Of a stretch of DNA of 64,000 bases, positions 18,200 through 27,504 are shown one piece after another. A program made the translations under genes and the position numbers. This DNA comes from Burkholderiales bacterium. GTDB lineage: Bacteria; Pseudomonadota; Gammaproteobacteria; Burkholderiales; Thiobacteraceae. The notes beneath the pieces were generated by a model. It was given only the letters and a program-made list of their open reading frames with translations. It did not search any database and had not been told where the DNA came from. The stretch spans positions 1-64,000 of the forward strand of contig JAIMAL010000015.1 in assembly GCA_023511995.1 (NCBI GenBank). Reading direction: 5' to 3'. Numbering within the stretch: the first letter of the stretch is position 1; every line of letters starts with the position of its first letter.

Positions 18200-18222
18200 G
18201 GGGGACCTTTTAGGGGCTTCGA

Positions 18223-18228
18223 ATTATA
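18223..18228 (-). promoter_or_regulatory. Extended -10 promoter element of the zinc-linked operon
   Basis: On the minus strand this reads TGCTATAAT, a consensus -10 with the TG extension. It sits about 24 bp upstream of the GTG start of the small CxxC protein. The -35 is weak (GCTCAA at 17 bp), as is common for extended -10 promoters. No convincing Zur-type dyad was seen around it. Confidence 0.55.
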
Positions 18229-18323
18229 GCAGCCTGCCGGACTTATTGAGCTTATGAGTCCAGTACCTTTGGCACTCGGGTTGATGTTCCGGTAGGCAAG
18301 GATAGCGGAGATTGCGGCTGCAA

Positions 18324-18680
18324 TCAGGGCTGGGGCGTCTCCAGCACACGGGCGCGGCCGCTTGCGGGATCGAGCCAGAGGTGAAGCTCGCAATATTCCG
18401 TCTGCGGTTCCACCGGCGTGGGATCATCGGCACAACTGCAGCCAGCGATGATGCCCTCATAGAACACGCCCACGCGGATGAACACCCCATCGTCTCCGGG
18501 ACGATGGGCAAGCACCACCACCTGATGGGGTCGGTCCGCCACATGGCTGGTGTGGGTAAGCGCCGCCTCAAGCGGCAGGGCGTCGGCGGGCAGGGCCTCC
18601 AGTTCGGCCTTGAGCACCTCAGCGAATTCGGCCGTGCCCAAGGCACGCGCAGCCGCAGGCAGATTCAATTCACGCGACAT
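18324..18680 (-). CDS. Hypothetical protein with cysteine motif CSC
   Basis: A 118-aa soluble protein that I do not recognise. It is acidic with a conserved-looking core (GVFIRVGVFYEGIIAGCSCADDP, positions ~66-88, then TEYCELHLWLDP), which suggests a small metal-binding or beta-rich domain. Its start overlaps the 3' end of the rRNA methyltransferase gene by 16 bp, implying translational coupling in the same minus-strand operon. Confidence 0.65.
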   Translation of the reverse strand: MSRELNLPAAARALGTAEFAEVLKAELEALPADALPLEAALTHTSHVADRPHQVVVLAHRPGDDGVFIRVGVFYEGIIAGCSCADDPTPVEPQTEYCELHLWLDPASGRARVLETPQP

Positions 18681-19849
18681 AGCAACCCCTTGAGATAAGC
18701 CGCCTCGGGAAAGGCGAGGTGCACCGGATGATCCGGCGCCTGGGTGAAACGTTCGACGATGGCGGCTTCCACCCCCGCGTCCAGGGCGCTTCCGGCAACG
18801 ATCTTCTGGAAGAGTTCCTCCGACACCCCGCCGGAACAGGAGAAGGTGGCAAGCCAGCCACCGGGCTCCAGCAGTTTGAAGGCGAGCAGGTTGATGTCCT
18901 TGTAACCCCGCGCGGCCTTTTCCACCTGTGCCGCCGTGGGGGCGAACTTGGGTGGATCGAGGATGATGAGACCAAAGCGCCGGCCCGCATCCCGCAATTC
19001 GCGCAGGACGCGGAAGACGTCACCCTCCACCCAGTCCGCGGCTTGCGGCGGGAAGCCATTGTGGGCGGCCTGGCGACGCCCCCAGGCCAGTGCTTCGGCG
19101 GAACTGTCGATGGAAGTGACCTGAACCGCCCCCTGCGCCAGAGCGTGCAGGCTGAAGCCCCCCGTATAGCTGAAGCAATTGAGCACGCTGCGGCCGCGGG
19201 CAAGCCGCCCCACGCGCAGCCGGTTCAAGCGTTGGTCGAGGTAAAAGCCGGTCTTGTGCCCCCGCTGAACGTCCACGAGAAAGCGCAAACCGCCCTCCTC
19301 GATTTCGATGACCGCCGGCGGCGCATCGCCTCGTAACGGGCCCACCCGCGGGGACAAGCCTTCCAGGGCGCGCACGTCAACATCGGAGCGTTCGAACACC
19401 CGGCCAACCCCCGGCAGGGCGAGGAGGGCATCGGCAATGACCTCACGCCAGGCTTCCGCCCCGGCGGTGGAAAGCTGAAGTACCACTGTGTCGCCGTAGC
19501 GGTCGGCAATCACGCCAGGCAGACCATCGGATTCGCCATAGACCAGGCGACAACAGTGGGGATCGAGCGCCGGGTGGCTGCGGGCAGCGACACTGGTGGC
19601 GATGCGGCGGGCAAAGAAGGCCGCATCGATCGTCTCCTCGCTGCGCCAGGACCAGACCCGGGCGGCAATTTGCGAGCGGGGATTGTAGGCGGCCCAGGCG
19701 AGAAATTCGCCGGAAGCCGAAACGAGGGCCACGGTCTCACCCGCCTCCGCCTTACCCTCAACCCGCGCAATGGCACCGGAAAACACCCAGGGGTGGTGGC
19801 GCTTCAGGGATTTCTCGCGGCCCGGGACGAGGATCAGGCTGGCGGTCAT
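18665..19849 (-). CDS. Class I SAM-dependent 23S rRNA methyltransferase (RlmI-like)
   Basis: A 394-aa protein with an N-terminal PUA-like domain (LILVPGREKSLKRHHPWVFSGAI), a connecting domain, and a C-terminal Rossmann methyltransferase. SAM and catalytic motifs are visible: VLNCFSYTGGFSLHAL (motif I), IILDPPKFAP (motif IV) and LLEPGGWLATFSCSGGV. RlmI methylates C1962 of 23S rRNA in E. coli; close relatives share that role. ATG 19849 gives the standard family N-terminus; earlier in-frame starts overlap xerC. Confidence 0.88.
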   Translation of the reverse strand: MTASLILVPGREKSLKRHHPWVFSGAIARVEGKAEAGETVALVSASGEFLAWAAYNPRSQIAARVWSWRSEETIDAAFFARRIATSVAARSHPALDPHCCRLVYGESDGLPGVIADRYGDTVVLQLSTAGAEAWREVIADALLALPGVGRVFERSDVDVRALEGLSPRVGPLRGDAPPAVIEIEEGGLRFLVDVQRGHKTGFYLDQRLNRLRVGRLARGRSVLNCFSYTGGFSLHALAQGAVQVTSIDSSAEALAWGRRQAAHNGFPPQAADWVEGDVFRVLRELRDAGRRFGLIILDPPKFAPTAAQVEKAARGYKDINLLAFKLLEPGGWLATFSCSGGVSEELFQKIVAGSALDAGVEAAIVERFTQAPDHPVHLAFPEAAYLKGLLCRVN

Positions 19850-19898
19850 GGAAAGCTTCCGTTTTACTCCCCGCGGGAACAGACGCGGCGTTTCTTCG

Positions 19899-20792
19899 CT
19901 AGGCCTTCTTCTTCGCCCGGGGATGGGCCGCGTCGTACACCTTGGCCAGATGCTGCCAGTCGAGATGGGTATAGACCTGGGTGGTGGCGATGTTGGCATG
20001 GCCCAGCATTTCCTGCACCGCCCGCAAATCGCCACTGGATTGCAGCACATGGGAGGCGAAGGAATGGCGCAGCGTGTGGGGATGCACATGCTGGCCAAGT
20101 CCCAGGCGCTTTGCCCAGTGTTCGAGACGCAACTGCACCGCGCGCGGCGTCAAGGGATCGCCGCGCCGGCTGACGAAAAGGGCGGAAGCCCGGGGCGCAG
20201 CCCAACGGTCGCGCACGGCAAGCCATGCCCGAAGCGCCGCCAGGGCATGGCGCCCCACGGGCACCACGCGGGTTTTCGCCCCCTTGCCGGTGACGCGCGC
20301 CTCCCCCGCCGCCAGGTCCACGTCGCCCACCGCGAGCGCCGTGAGCTCCGACAGGCGCAGACCGGAGGAGTAGAAGAGCTCCAGCATGGCGCGGTCCCGC
20401 CGGGCAAGGGGGTCGTCCCCTTCCACCTCCATGAGGCGCGCAGCGGCATCCGGTGACAGCGCGGCGGGCAGCTTCTTTTCCGCCTTGGGGGCGCGCAGCC
20501 CCTGGCAGGGATTGTGGGGCAGTCCCCTTTCCCGGGCAAGCCACCGGTAGAAGGTGCGCCAGGCGGAGAGCATGCGCGCAAGGGACCTGCCGGACAGGCC
20601 CCGCGCGTGCAGCACGCCGAGGAAACGCCGGATGTGATGCACACTGAGCTTGGCAAGGGGCGTGTCCCCGGCCAGCGCGAGGAGGGTTTCCACATCACGC
20701 CGGTAGGCGGCCACGCTGTGCGCGGAAAGCCGCCGCTCGTTGGCGAGATGGCTGAGAAAGGCCGCCAGGGCCGGGGTTTCAGGCGTGCTCAC
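19899..20792 (-). CDS. xerC: Site-specific tyrosine recombinase XerC
   Basis: Chromosome-dimer resolution recombinase acting with XerD at dif, 297 aa. The N-terminal SAM-like DNA-binding domain ends near residue 100. The catalytic domain has the Arg in SSGLRLSELTAL, the HxxR box HPHTLRHSFASHVL, the later His/Trp position in LGHANIATTQVYTH, and the nucleophilic Tyr in that segment. It is encoded in the conserved dapF-DUF484-xerC order, overlapping DUF484 by 14 bp. Confidence 0.95.
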   Translation of the reverse strand: MSTPETPALAAFLSHLANERRLSAHSVAAYRRDVETLLALAGDTPLAKLSVHHIRRFLGVLHARGLSGRSLARMLSAWRTFYRWLARERGLPHNPCQGLRAPKAEKKLPAALSPDAAARLMEVEGDDPLARRDRAMLELFYSSGLRLSELTALAVGDVDLAAGEARVTGKGAKTRVVPVGRHALAALRAWLAVRDRWAAPRASALFVSRRGDPLTPRAVQLRLEHWAKRLGLGQHVHPHTLRHSFASHVLQSSGDLRAVQEMLGHANIATTQVYTHLDWQHLAKVYDAAHPRAKKKA

Positions 20793-21447
20793 CCGGCAGA
20801 TAACGCTTGAGGGCCACGCTGATGAGCTCCCCCAGCCGCTTGAGATAGAGGGTGCCCATGCCCTGATAGAAACGCTGGGGGTCTTCGCTCGCCAGCACCA
20901 GGAAGCCGAAGACGCGCTCCGCGCGCAGGGCCACCATGGCGAAGGATTTCAGGCGCGAAGCGTGTTCACCAAACCAGGTGCCCGTCTCATAGAGGGCATG
21001 GGAGCCACATACCGGATTGGCGAGACTTTCCGCATAGACCCGCAGTTCCTTGCTGGTGCCGGAAAACTCGCTGAGTTCCGGATGAAGGTTCTGTCCTTCC
21101 CACAGCCGCATGGCCACGTGGGGGACGGCAAAATCCTCGCGCAGGTTGTAGTGGATGGCCTGCAGGGTGGATTCGAGACTGGTGGCCATCAGGAGCGCCA
21201 GGCTGAAGCGATGCACCCGCTCGCCCAGGGCGTCGTTTTCCTCGCCGAACTGGATCAGCTCCCGCAGCTTGGATTCCAGGAGGGCATTCTTGTCCCGCAG
21301 GGCGATGAGCTGCCGCTCTGCCAGCGAGATGGTGCGTCCGCCGTGGGGATGGGGAATGTTGATTTCCGTGAGCAGGTGCGCGTGGGTTTCGAAGAATTCC
21401 GGATGCTCCCGCAGATAACGCGCCACGTCTTCCGCTTCCAGTTTCAT
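20779..21447 (-). CDS. DUF484 family protein
   Basis: A 222-aa GAF-like protein found in most beta/gammaproteobacteria between dapF and xerC. The conserved N-terminus reads [20 protein letters not shown], followed by [22 protein letters not shown] and a coiled linker. The C-terminal GAF-like part contains [20 protein letters not shown]. Molecular role unknown. Overlaps dapF by 4 bp (ATGA). Confidence 0.9.
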   Translation of the reverse strand: MKLEAEDVARYLREHPEFFETHAHLLTEINIPHPHGGRTISLAERQLIALRDKNALLESKLRELIQFGEENDALGERVHRFSLALLMATSLESTLQAIHYNLREDFAVPHVAMRLWEGQNLHPELSEFSGTSKELRVYAESLANPVCGSHALYETGTWFGEHASRLKSFAMVALRAERVFGFLVLASEDPQRFYQGMGTLYLKRLGELISVALKRYLPGEHA

Positions 21448-22352
21448 CGTGCTCCTTCGTCCTGTGCGTGCCAGCGATGTGCGCAGTATAAAGCAAGCGG
21501 CGAGCCCGGCGTATCGGCAAGCTCGATCTCACCATCGAAGACCGTCACCGCCGGCCCCGTCATCAGCACCGGCCGGCCATCGCCCGCCCAGCGGATGGTG
21601 AGGTCCCCGCCACGCATGCTGACGCGCACGCGGTGATCGAGCAGGCCACGGGTGATGCCCGCCACCACTGCGGCGCAGGCACCGGTGCCGCAGGCCAGGG
21701 TTTCGCCCGCGCCTCTTTCCCACACCCGCAGGCGGATGTGATCGCGACGCACCACTTCCATGAACCCGGCATTGACCCGGTTGGGGAAGCTCGGATGGTG
21801 CTCGATCAATGGCCCATCGTGGGCCACCGGCGCGTGGGCGACGTCCTCCACCACCTGCACCGCGTGGGGATTGCCCATGGACAGCACCGACACCTCGACG
21901 ATTTTCGCCCCCACACTCAACAGGTAGGTGGGTGCGCGGCGGTCGGTGAGAAAGGGCACGGCCTCCGGCTCGAAACGGGGCACACCCATGTCCACCGTCA
22001 CCTGCCCATCGTCCTCCAGCCGCGGCACGATGATGCCGGCGCGGGTCTCGACGCGAATCTGTTTTTTCCGGGTGAACCCCTTGTCATGCACAAAGCGCAC
22101 GAAGCAGCGCGCACCATTGCCGCACTGCTCCACCTCACCGCCATCGGCGTTGAAGATGCGGTAACGGAAGTCCGCATCCGCCACCGTCGGCCGTTCCACC
22201 AGCAGAATCTGGTCACAGCCCACACCGAAATGACGATCGGCGAGAAAGCGGCATTGCTCCGGCGTGAGCGCAACCTGCTGGTGAATGGCATCGAAGACGA
22301 CGAAGTCGTTGCCCAGGCCGTGCATTTTGGTGAAGCGAAGCGGCATGTTCAT
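21444..22352 (-). CDS. dapF: Diaminopimelate epimerase
   Basis: Converts LL- to meso-diaminopimelate for lysine and peptidoglycan synthesis, cytoplasmic, 302 aa. The N-terminal [15 protein letters not shown] and the first active-site Cys in QCGNGARCF are present, as is the second active-site Cys in [16 protein letters not shown]. It is slightly longer than usual (~275 aa) because of a C-terminal extension after FDGEIEL. The start MNMPLRF overlaps the upstream TGA (ATGA). Confidence 0.95.
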   Translation of the reverse strand: MNMPLRFTKMHGLGNDFVVFDAIHQQVALTPEQCRFLADRHFGVGCDQILLVERPTVADADFRYRIFNADGGEVEQCGNGARCFVRFVHDKGFTRKKQIRVETRAGIIVPRLEDDGQVTVDMGVPRFEPEAVPFLTDRRAPTYLLSVGAKIVEVSVLSMGNPHAVQVVEDVAHAPVAHDGPLIEHHPSFPNRVNAGFMEVVRRDHIRLRVWERGAGETLACGTGACAAVVAGITRGLLDHRVRVSMRGGDLTIRWAGDGRPVLMTGPAVTVFDGEIELADTPGSPLALYCAHRWHAQDEGAR

Positions 22353-23359
22353 TCCCCGGTGGGCCGCAAGTAGCTGAAACCGGCGGGGGCTTCCAGGCGG
22401 GTGTCGCCGGCAAACAGGGTGAAGTGGAGTATAACCGGCGGCGCGCCGTCATACTCCACTTCGTAGCGGTCAAGGAAAGCGCGCCCCCGCGGCGCATCCG
22501 GGTGGACGAAGAAGCAGCAGGGGCCGAGACTGCGGTAGTGCACCACCTCTCCGTGGGGCCCCCGCAGTGCGTTGAGATAAGCCCACTGGGCGCCGTAATC
22601 GCTGCCGGCGCGGATGGGATCGTCGCGCCCGCCATAGCCCGGATCAGTGGCCACGCCGGTCAGGCGCGCCACGCCGGCGGCAAGCTGCCGCCGCAGCTCC
22701 CGCAAGGCAAGGCCCCGGTCGGGCGTGTCCGGCAGGGCCAGCACGCGCAAAAAACGCTGCGCCCGCACATGCCCCTGACGCGCCGCGAGTTGGAACCAGG
22801 CACGGGCCTCGTCCACGTTGGCCGACAATCCCCGCCCATCGAGGAGCAGACGGCCAAGGAAATACTGGGCTTCCGCATGCCCCTTCTCCGCGGCGCGGCG
22901 CAGCCACAGCGCCGCTTCCGGAAAATCCCGGTGGGCTTCGACGCGGATGTGGTAGAGCCCCAGTTGGAAACAGGCCTCGTCGCTGCCGCTTTGGGCGGCG
23001 CGGCGCAGCCAGGTGACAGCCGCGGCAAGATCCTGCCCTTCCCCTTCCGCCTCGAAGAGCTGGGCAAGGGCCAGCGCCGCGGGCACATGCCCCGCCTCCG
23101 CCGCCCGCTGCAGGAGGTTTTGCGCCTCTGCCCGGTCCTGCACCAGTCCCTCGCCCTTGCGATACATCTCCCCCAGCACATACATCGCCTCCGGCACGCC
23201 CCTTTCCGCGAGAGGCGCGAGGCGGACGAAGGCCTCCGCGTAATCACGCGCGTGGTAGGCGGTGATTCCCTGGGAAAGCTCATCGGCACGCACCACACCG
23301 ATGGCAAAGAACGCCGCAGCAATGAGCCGCCCCGCCTCACGCCCCAAGATACGCCACAT
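22349..23359 (-). CDS. Secreted Sel1-repeat protein
   Basis: A 336-aa protein with a hydrophobic N-terminus ([14 protein letters not shown]) that looks like a signal peptide. About five Sel1/TPR-like repeats of ~36 residues follow (for example [45 protein letters not shown]) across residues ~45-215. The C-terminal ~120 residues carry a distinct domain with [18 protein letters not shown]. Such proteins are usually periplasmic scaffolds; the partner is unknown. The start overlaps the CoA-binding-protein gene by 23 bp. Confidence 0.75.
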   Translation of the reverse strand: MWRILGREAGRLIAAAFFAIGVVRADELSQGITAYHARDYAEAFVRLAPLAERGVPEAMYVLGEMYRKGEGLVQDRAEAQNLLQRAAEAGHVPAALALAQLFEAEGEGQDLAAAVTWLRRAAQSGSDEACFQLGLYHIRVEAHRDFPEAALWLRRAAEKGHAEAQYFLGRLLLDGRGLSANVDEARAWFQLAARQGHVRAQRFLRVLALPDTPDRGLALRELRRQLAAGVARLTGVATDPGYGGRDDPIRAGSDYGAQWAYLNALRGPHGEVVHYRSLGPCCFFVHPDAPRGRAFLDRYEVEYDGAPPVILHFTLFAGDTRLEAPAGFSYLRPTGE

Positions 23360-23756
23360 GGTCCTTGTAGATGCAACGGTCCATGACCACGAGGAGCCCC
23401 GCTGCGCGCGCCCGCTCGGCCGCCGCCTCGTTGACGATGCCTTCCTGGATCCAGATGGCGGGAATGCCAAGGCGGAGGCATTCATCGACGATGGCATCGA
23501 GGTGTTCCGCGGCGCGGAAGACATCCACCAGGTCGATTTTTTCCGGCACGTCGGCAAGCCGCGCATAGGCCTTCTCCCCCAGCACTTCGGCCACGCCGGG
23601 CCGCACCGGGATGATGCGATAGCCGAGCGCTTTTAGCGCGCGCGCCACCTTATGGCTGGGACGATCCGGCTTGGGGGAGAGTCCCACCACGGCAATGGTC
23701 TTCACGCGGGAGAGAAGATCGCGGATCACCTCCGGCGGCGGATTGGAAAAACCCAT
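23337..23756 (-). CDS. CoA-binding domain protein (YccU-like)
   Basis: A 139-aa Rossmann-fold protein of the CoA_binding_2 family. Motif IAVVGLSPKPDRPSHKVARAL at residues ~21-41 is the nucleotide-binding loop, and IPAIWIQEGIVNEAAAERA is the family's second conserved block. Its role is unknown, although CoA binding has been shown for relatives. Its ATG overlaps the stop of the methyltransferase gene (ATGA). Confidence 0.87.
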   Translation of the reverse strand: MGFSNPPPEVIRDLLSRVKTIAVVGLSPKPDRPSHKVARALKALGYRIIPVRPGVAEVLGEKAYARLADVPEKIDLVDVFRAAEHLDAIVDECLRLGIPAIWIQEGIVNEAAAERARAAGLLVVMDRCIYKDHVAYLGA

Positions 23757-24430
23757 CAGGATCCTTTCGCGGGCGACAAGCGGCCCCAGGCCACCCAGTG
23801 CCGATCGCTCACCACTTCCACACGCCAGTCATCGAGGCCGGTCTGTTTCAGTTGGGCGGCGACTTCCTCCGGCGTGTAGGCGGCAAACAGGGAGTTTTCG
23901 AAATCCCGCCGCAATACCGGCGGCGCCGCCCCGCAATGCCGTGCCACGAGTTCCTGTGCCGCTGCGGGCGAGGAAGGCCGCATCAGGTCCATGACGAAGC
24001 CACACGCCCCCGGCCGCCCGGCAGCGCGCATGCTCTGCCACAGCACCATGGGGTCGGCAAGATGATGCAGCAGGCTGTTGGAAATCACCGCGTCGAAGCC
24101 GCCGGGAAGCGCCGCCGGCAGCCGCACCTCGGCAAGCCGGACGCGGCCGGTGAGGCCTTCTTCCTCGAGCCGCCGCCGCGCCCAGGCCAGCATCGCGGCC
24201 GCACCGTCCAGCGCGGTGATCCCGCAGCGGGGATACGCTCGCGCAAAACGCACCGTCACATCCGCCGGCCCGCAACCCAGATCCAGTACCTGGCCTTTCT
24301 CGAAATCCGGAAAGCGGGCGCGGAAGTGGGCGACGAAGGCCTCATGGGGTTCGGCAAAATTCGCCTCGGCATAGGCGCGGGCCTGTTCCGCATCGTCCAT
24401 CAGTTCGGGTTCGGGAATGCGGGGAATCAC
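23756..24430 (-). CDS. Class I SAM-dependent methyltransferase of unknown target
   Basis: A 224-aa protein with a typical SAM motif I (VLDLGCGPADVTVRFA, residues ~48-63), an acidic motif II (ITALDGAAAML) and the post-motif FDAVISNSLLHHL. No second domain indicates the substrate. The start is GTG at 24430, which overlaps the TGA of the acyltransferase gene by 4 bp (GTGA). An internal ATG at 24400 is the alternative. Confidence 0.8.
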   Translation of the reverse strand: MIPRIPEPELMDDAEQARAYAEANFAEPHEAFVAHFRARFPDFEKGQVLDLGCGPADVTVRFARAYPRCGITALDGAAAMLAWARRRLEEEGLTGRVRLAEVRLPAALPGGFDAVISNSLLHHLADPMVLWQSMRAAGRPGACGFVMDLMRPSSPAAAQELVARHCGAAPPVLRRDFENSLFAAYTPEEVAAQLKQTGLDDWRVEVVSDRHWVAWGRLSPAKGS

Positions 24431-25308
24431 TTTGCCTCCGTGTAGGGGGTTGGCAGACCCTGCGGCCGGGTCTTGAAGCGCTTGTGCAGCCAGAAATACT
24501 GCTCCGGCATTTCCCGCACCCGCGCTTCGATGAAGGTATTCATGCGACGGGTGTCGGCCTCGACATCATCGCTGGGAAAATTCTCCCACGGCGCATAAAA
24601 GCGCAGCACATAACCCTGACCACCGGGCAACTGGCGGGTCACCACCGGCAACACCACCGCCTGGCCGAGACGGGCGAGCCTCGAAAGCCCCGTGATGGTC
24701 GCCGCCGGAACACCGAAGAAGGGCACGAAAATGGAATCACGGGGACCGAAATCCATGTCGGGCAGATAATAAAACGGTACGCCAGCGCGGATCACCTTCA
24801 CCACCTCCCGTACACCGTCCTGGCGGGAAAACAGCCGTTGCTCGTTGAAGCGGGTGCGGCCGCGCAGAAGCAGGCGGTCGAACACCGGATTCTTCTGCGC
24901 GCTGTACATGGAAGCGGCGTTGGCTTCCAGCGCCAGGCGCGCCCCACCCATGTCCAGCCCCACGAAATGGGGAGCGAACCAGATGACGGGGCGGCCGCGC
25001 ACCGCCTGCCAGTGTTCCACGCCCTCCATGCGCACCAGGCGGCGGATGCGGTCCGCGGACGACCACCAGAGAATACCGCGTTCCAGGAAACTGCGGCCGA
25101 AGGCGCGGAAATGGCGGCGCACCAGGCGTTTGCGCTCATTGGGCGAGAGCTCGGGGAAACACAGGCCGATGTTGATCTCCGCCACCCGCCGGCGCTCCCG
25201 CCCCAAAACGTAGAAGGCAAGCCCCAGCGCCTGGCCCAGAGGATTCTGCCAGGCAAGGGGCAGGAAATGCACCAGCCAGACGAGAAAAATGCCCAGGCGC
25301 ACCATCAT
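24427..25308 (-). CDS. LpxL/HtrB-family lipid A acyltransferase (first copy)
   Basis: A 293-aa membrane-anchored acyltransferase that adds a secondary acyl chain to lipid A. It has one N-terminal membrane segment (LGIFLVWLVHFLPLA). The catalytic motif HxxxxD lies in WFAPHFVGLDMGG, and a later conserved block reads PFYYLPDMDFGPRDSIFVPFFGVPA. It lies directly downstream of a second LpxL-type gene with 4-bp overlap. Two tandem copies usually mean one lauroyl-type and one myristoyl-type enzyme. Confidence 0.88.
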   Translation of the reverse strand: MMVRLGIFLVWLVHFLPLAWQNPLGQALGLAFYVLGRERRRVAEINIGLCFPELSPNERKRLVRRHFRAFGRSFLERGILWWSSADRIRRLVRMEGVEHWQAVRGRPVIWFAPHFVGLDMGGARLALEANAASMYSAQKNPVFDRLLLRGRTRFNEQRLFSRQDGVREVVKVIRAGVPFYYLPDMDFGPRDSIFVPFFGVPAATITGLSRLARLGQAVVLPVVTRQLPGGQGYVLRFYAPWENFPSDDVEADTRRMNTFIEARVREMPEQYFWLHKRFKTRPQGLPTPYTEAK

Positions 25309-26153
25309 CGCGGCTTGCTGGGTCCCTTGTAGCGGTTGTAACTCCACAGATACTGCCCCGGGCAGCTGCGCACCAGGGCTTCGATGGCCGCGTTGAGGCG
25401 CCGGGCGTCCTCCACCGGCTCGCCGGTGAAAGGCAGCGGCGGCGGTGTGATGGTGAGGGCATAGCCTTTCCCCTTCGGCAGACGCCGCGCCACGGCGAAG
25501 AGGACCGGCGCACCGCTTCGCTGCGCCAGTTTCGCGGCCAGGGTCATGGTGTAGGCGGGCCGGCCGAAAAACGGTGCCCACACCCCCTGCCCCGCCGCTG
25601 GCACCTGATCCGGCAGGATGCCCACCGCCTCACCCCGCGCAAGGGCGGCCAGAAGCTGGCGCACGCCACTCAAGTCCGTGCGGGCAAGCTTCAGCCCCCC
25701 GCGGCTGCGGCCCGCTTCCATCAGGCCCGTGAGGCGGGCAAGCTTCGGCGGACGGTAGAGCACCGTCAGCGCAAGCCGGCTTGCAGCGTAGAGCGCGGCC
25801 CCCTCGAAGCAGCCGAGATGGGGGGTGAGGAAGATCACGCCCCGGCCGCCCGCCTGCGCCGCCTCCACGTGCTCCCAGCCCTCACAGGTGGCAACGAGGC
25901 GCGCCACTTCATCGAGCGGCCGTCCCCACAACACGATGAGTTCGCCCAACGCCTTGCCCGCCTCGGCCACCGCCTGCCGGCGCAGTCGTCGCAGCGCCCG
26001 CGCATCCGGTGCGATGCCGCTATTTTGGAGATTTTCCTTGAGTCGCCGGCGATAGCGGGGGGAGGCGGCCCAGGCGAGATAACCCAGGACGGCGCCGCAG
26101 GCGTGCCAGAAGCGCAGGGGCAGCCGCGCCGCGAGTCTCAGCGCAAAGGCCAT
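25305..26153 (-). CDS. LpxL/HtrB-family lipid A acyltransferase (second copy)
   Basis: A 282-aa paralog of the downstream acyltransferase. It has an N-terminal hydrophobic segment, HxxxxE/D-type catalytic block VIFLTPHLGCFEGA (H followed by E in place of D), and GILPDQVPAAGQGVWAPFFGRPA. The HxxxxE variant is typical of one LpxL subfamily. ATG 26153 is chosen over an earlier ATG that would extend through the metK promoter. It is divergent from metK. Confidence 0.87.
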   Translation of the reverse strand: MAFALRLAARLPLRFWHACGAVLGYLAWAASPRYRRRLKENLQNSGIAPDARALRRLRRQAVAEAGKALGELIVLWGRPLDEVARLVATCEGWEHVEAAQAGGRGVIFLTPHLGCFEGAALYAASRLALTVLYRPPKLARLTGLMEAGRSRGGLKLARTDLSGVRQLLAALARGEAVGILPDQVPAAGQGVWAPFFGRPAYTMTLAAKLAQRSGAPVLFAVARRLPKGKGYALTITPPPLPFTGEPVEDARRLNAAIEALVRSCPGQYLWSYNRYKGPSKPR

Positions 26154-26166
26154 GACACGGCCGCGC

Positions 26167-26196
26167 TTGGGAAGCGCCGGGGCAATGTGGTATCCT
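26167..26196 (+). promoter_or_regulatory. Candidate sigma-70 promoter of metK
   Basis: TTGGGA (26167-26172) and TATCCT (26191-26196) are separated by 18 bp. Transcription would start near 26203, about 32 nt before the metK ATG. No SAM riboswitch structure was recognised in this short leader. Confidence 0.45.
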
Positions 26197-26234
26197 GCTG
26201 AATTCTTGTGAACTTCCAAAAAAGAAACGGCAAA

Positions 26235-27395
26235 ATGAGCGATTTTCTGTTCACTTCCGAGTCGGTGTCCGAAGGTCATCCGGACAAGGTGGCCGATCAG
26301 ATTTCCGATGCGATCCTGGACGCGATCTTAACCCAGGACCCCCATTCCCGCGTAGCCTGCGAAACGCTGGTGACGACCAATCTCTGCGTAGTGGCGGGCG
26401 AGATCACCACCGGTGCCGTGGTGGACTACAGCCAGATTGCCCGCGACACCATCAAGCGCATCGGTTATGACGATCCGGCCATCGGCTTCGATTATGAAAC
26501 CGCAGCGGTGATGACCAGCGTGCACAAACAATCCCAGGACATTGCCATCGGCGTGAACGAAGGGGAGGGCCTCTTCCTCGACCAGGGCGCGGGGGATCAG
26601 GGCCTCATGTTCGGTTTCGCCTGCGATGAAACCCCGCAGCTCATGCCCATGCCCATTTACTACGCCCACCGGCTGATGGAACGCCAGGCGGAGCTGCGCA
26701 AGGACGGGCGGCTGCCCTGGCTGCGGCCGGATGCGAAATCCCAGGTCACCATCCGTTATGTGGACGGCCAGCCCGCCAGCGTGGAGACGGTGGTGATTTC
26801 CACCCAGCACCATCCGGAAGTCTCCCACGCCGTGCTCACCGAGGCGGTGATTGAGGAGATCGTCAAACCTGTGATCCCGGCAGGCATGCGCAAACAAACC
26901 CGCTATCTGGTGAACCCCACCGGCCGTTTCGTCATCGGCGGGCCCCATGGCGATACGGGACTGACCGGGCGCAAGATCATCGTCGATACCTATGGCGGCG
27001 CGGCCCCCCACGGGGGCGGTGCCTTTTCCGGCAAGGACCCCTCCAAGGTGGACCGTTCGGCGGCCTACGCGGCGCGTCACGTGGCGAAGAACATCGTCGC
27101 CGCGGGGCTCGCCCGCAAATGCCTGGTGCAGGTGGCCTATGCCATCGGGGTGGCCAAGCCCGTTTCGCTGATGGTGAACACCTTCGGCACCGGCCGGCTT
27201 GCCGACGAGCGCATCGTCGGGCTCATCGAAAAACATTTCGACCTGCGGCCGAAGGGCATCATCCAAAGCCTGGACCTGCTGCGCCCCATCTACACGCGCA
27301 CGGCCACCTACGGGCATTTCGGCCGCGACGAACCGGAATTCACCTGGGAGGCCACCGACAAGGTCGAGGCCTTGCGGGCCGACGCCGGGCTTTGA
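26235..27395 (+). CDS. metK: S-adenosylmethionine synthetase
   Basis: Makes SAM from methionine and ATP, cytoplasmic, 386 aa as expected. Signature motifs are present: [19 protein letters not shown], the conserved [10 protein letters not shown] loop, and [19 protein letters not shown]. The start MSDFLFTSE is the family N-terminus; an upstream in-frame ATG adds only nine residues and lacks conservation. It is followed by the SAH riboswitch and ahcY on the same strand, forming the activated-methyl cycle. Confidence 0.98.
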   Translation: MSDFLFTSESVSEGHPDKVADQISDAILDAILTQDPHSRVACETLVTTNLCVVAGEITTGAVVDYSQIARDTIKRIGYDDPAIGFDYETAAVMTSVHKQSQDIAIGVNEGEGLFLDQGAGDQGLMFGFACDETPQLMPMPIYYAHRLMERQAELRKDGRLPWLRPDAKSQVTIRYVDGQPASVETVVISTQHHPEVSHAVLTEAVIEEIVKPVIPAGMRKQTRYLVNPTGRFVIGGPHGDTGLTGRKIIVDTYGGAAPHGGGAFSGKDPSKVDRSAAYAARHVAKNIVAAGLARKCLVQVAYAIGVAKPVSLMVNTFGTGRLADERIVGLIEKHFDLRPKGIIQSLDLLRPIYTRTATYGHFGRDEPEFTWEATDKVEALRADAGL

Positions 27396-27410
27396 ATCAC
27401 ACAAGGGGGA

Positions 27411-27486
27411 CGCCGCCGAGGGGCGCTGCGACCTGCCGCACGGCAGGCCAGGCTCGGCGGAGCGTGTCCTGGCAACGGCGCCCGTT
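27411..27486 (+). ncRNA. SAH riboswitch upstream of ahcY
   Basis: The region matches the S-adenosylhomocysteine riboswitch. P1 pairs CCGCCGAG (27413-27420) with CTCGGCGG (27453-27460). Conserved core GAGGGGCGCTGC and CCAGGCTCGG are present. P2 hairpin CCTGCC-GCAC-GGCAGG sits at 27432-27447. The pseudoknot pairs GGGCGC (27421-27426) with GCGCCC near 27478-27483. In known members, SAH binding turns on the following ahcY. Distance to the ahcY ATG is about 20 nt, consistent with control of translation or early transcription. Confidence 0.93.
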
Positions 27487-27504
27487 CATTTTCAGGAGAC
27501 CGTG

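Noticed and set aside
18255-18285. TTTGGCAC with TTGATG on the plus strand
   Set aside because: The -12 is TTGA rather than TTGC and no plus-strand gene follows.
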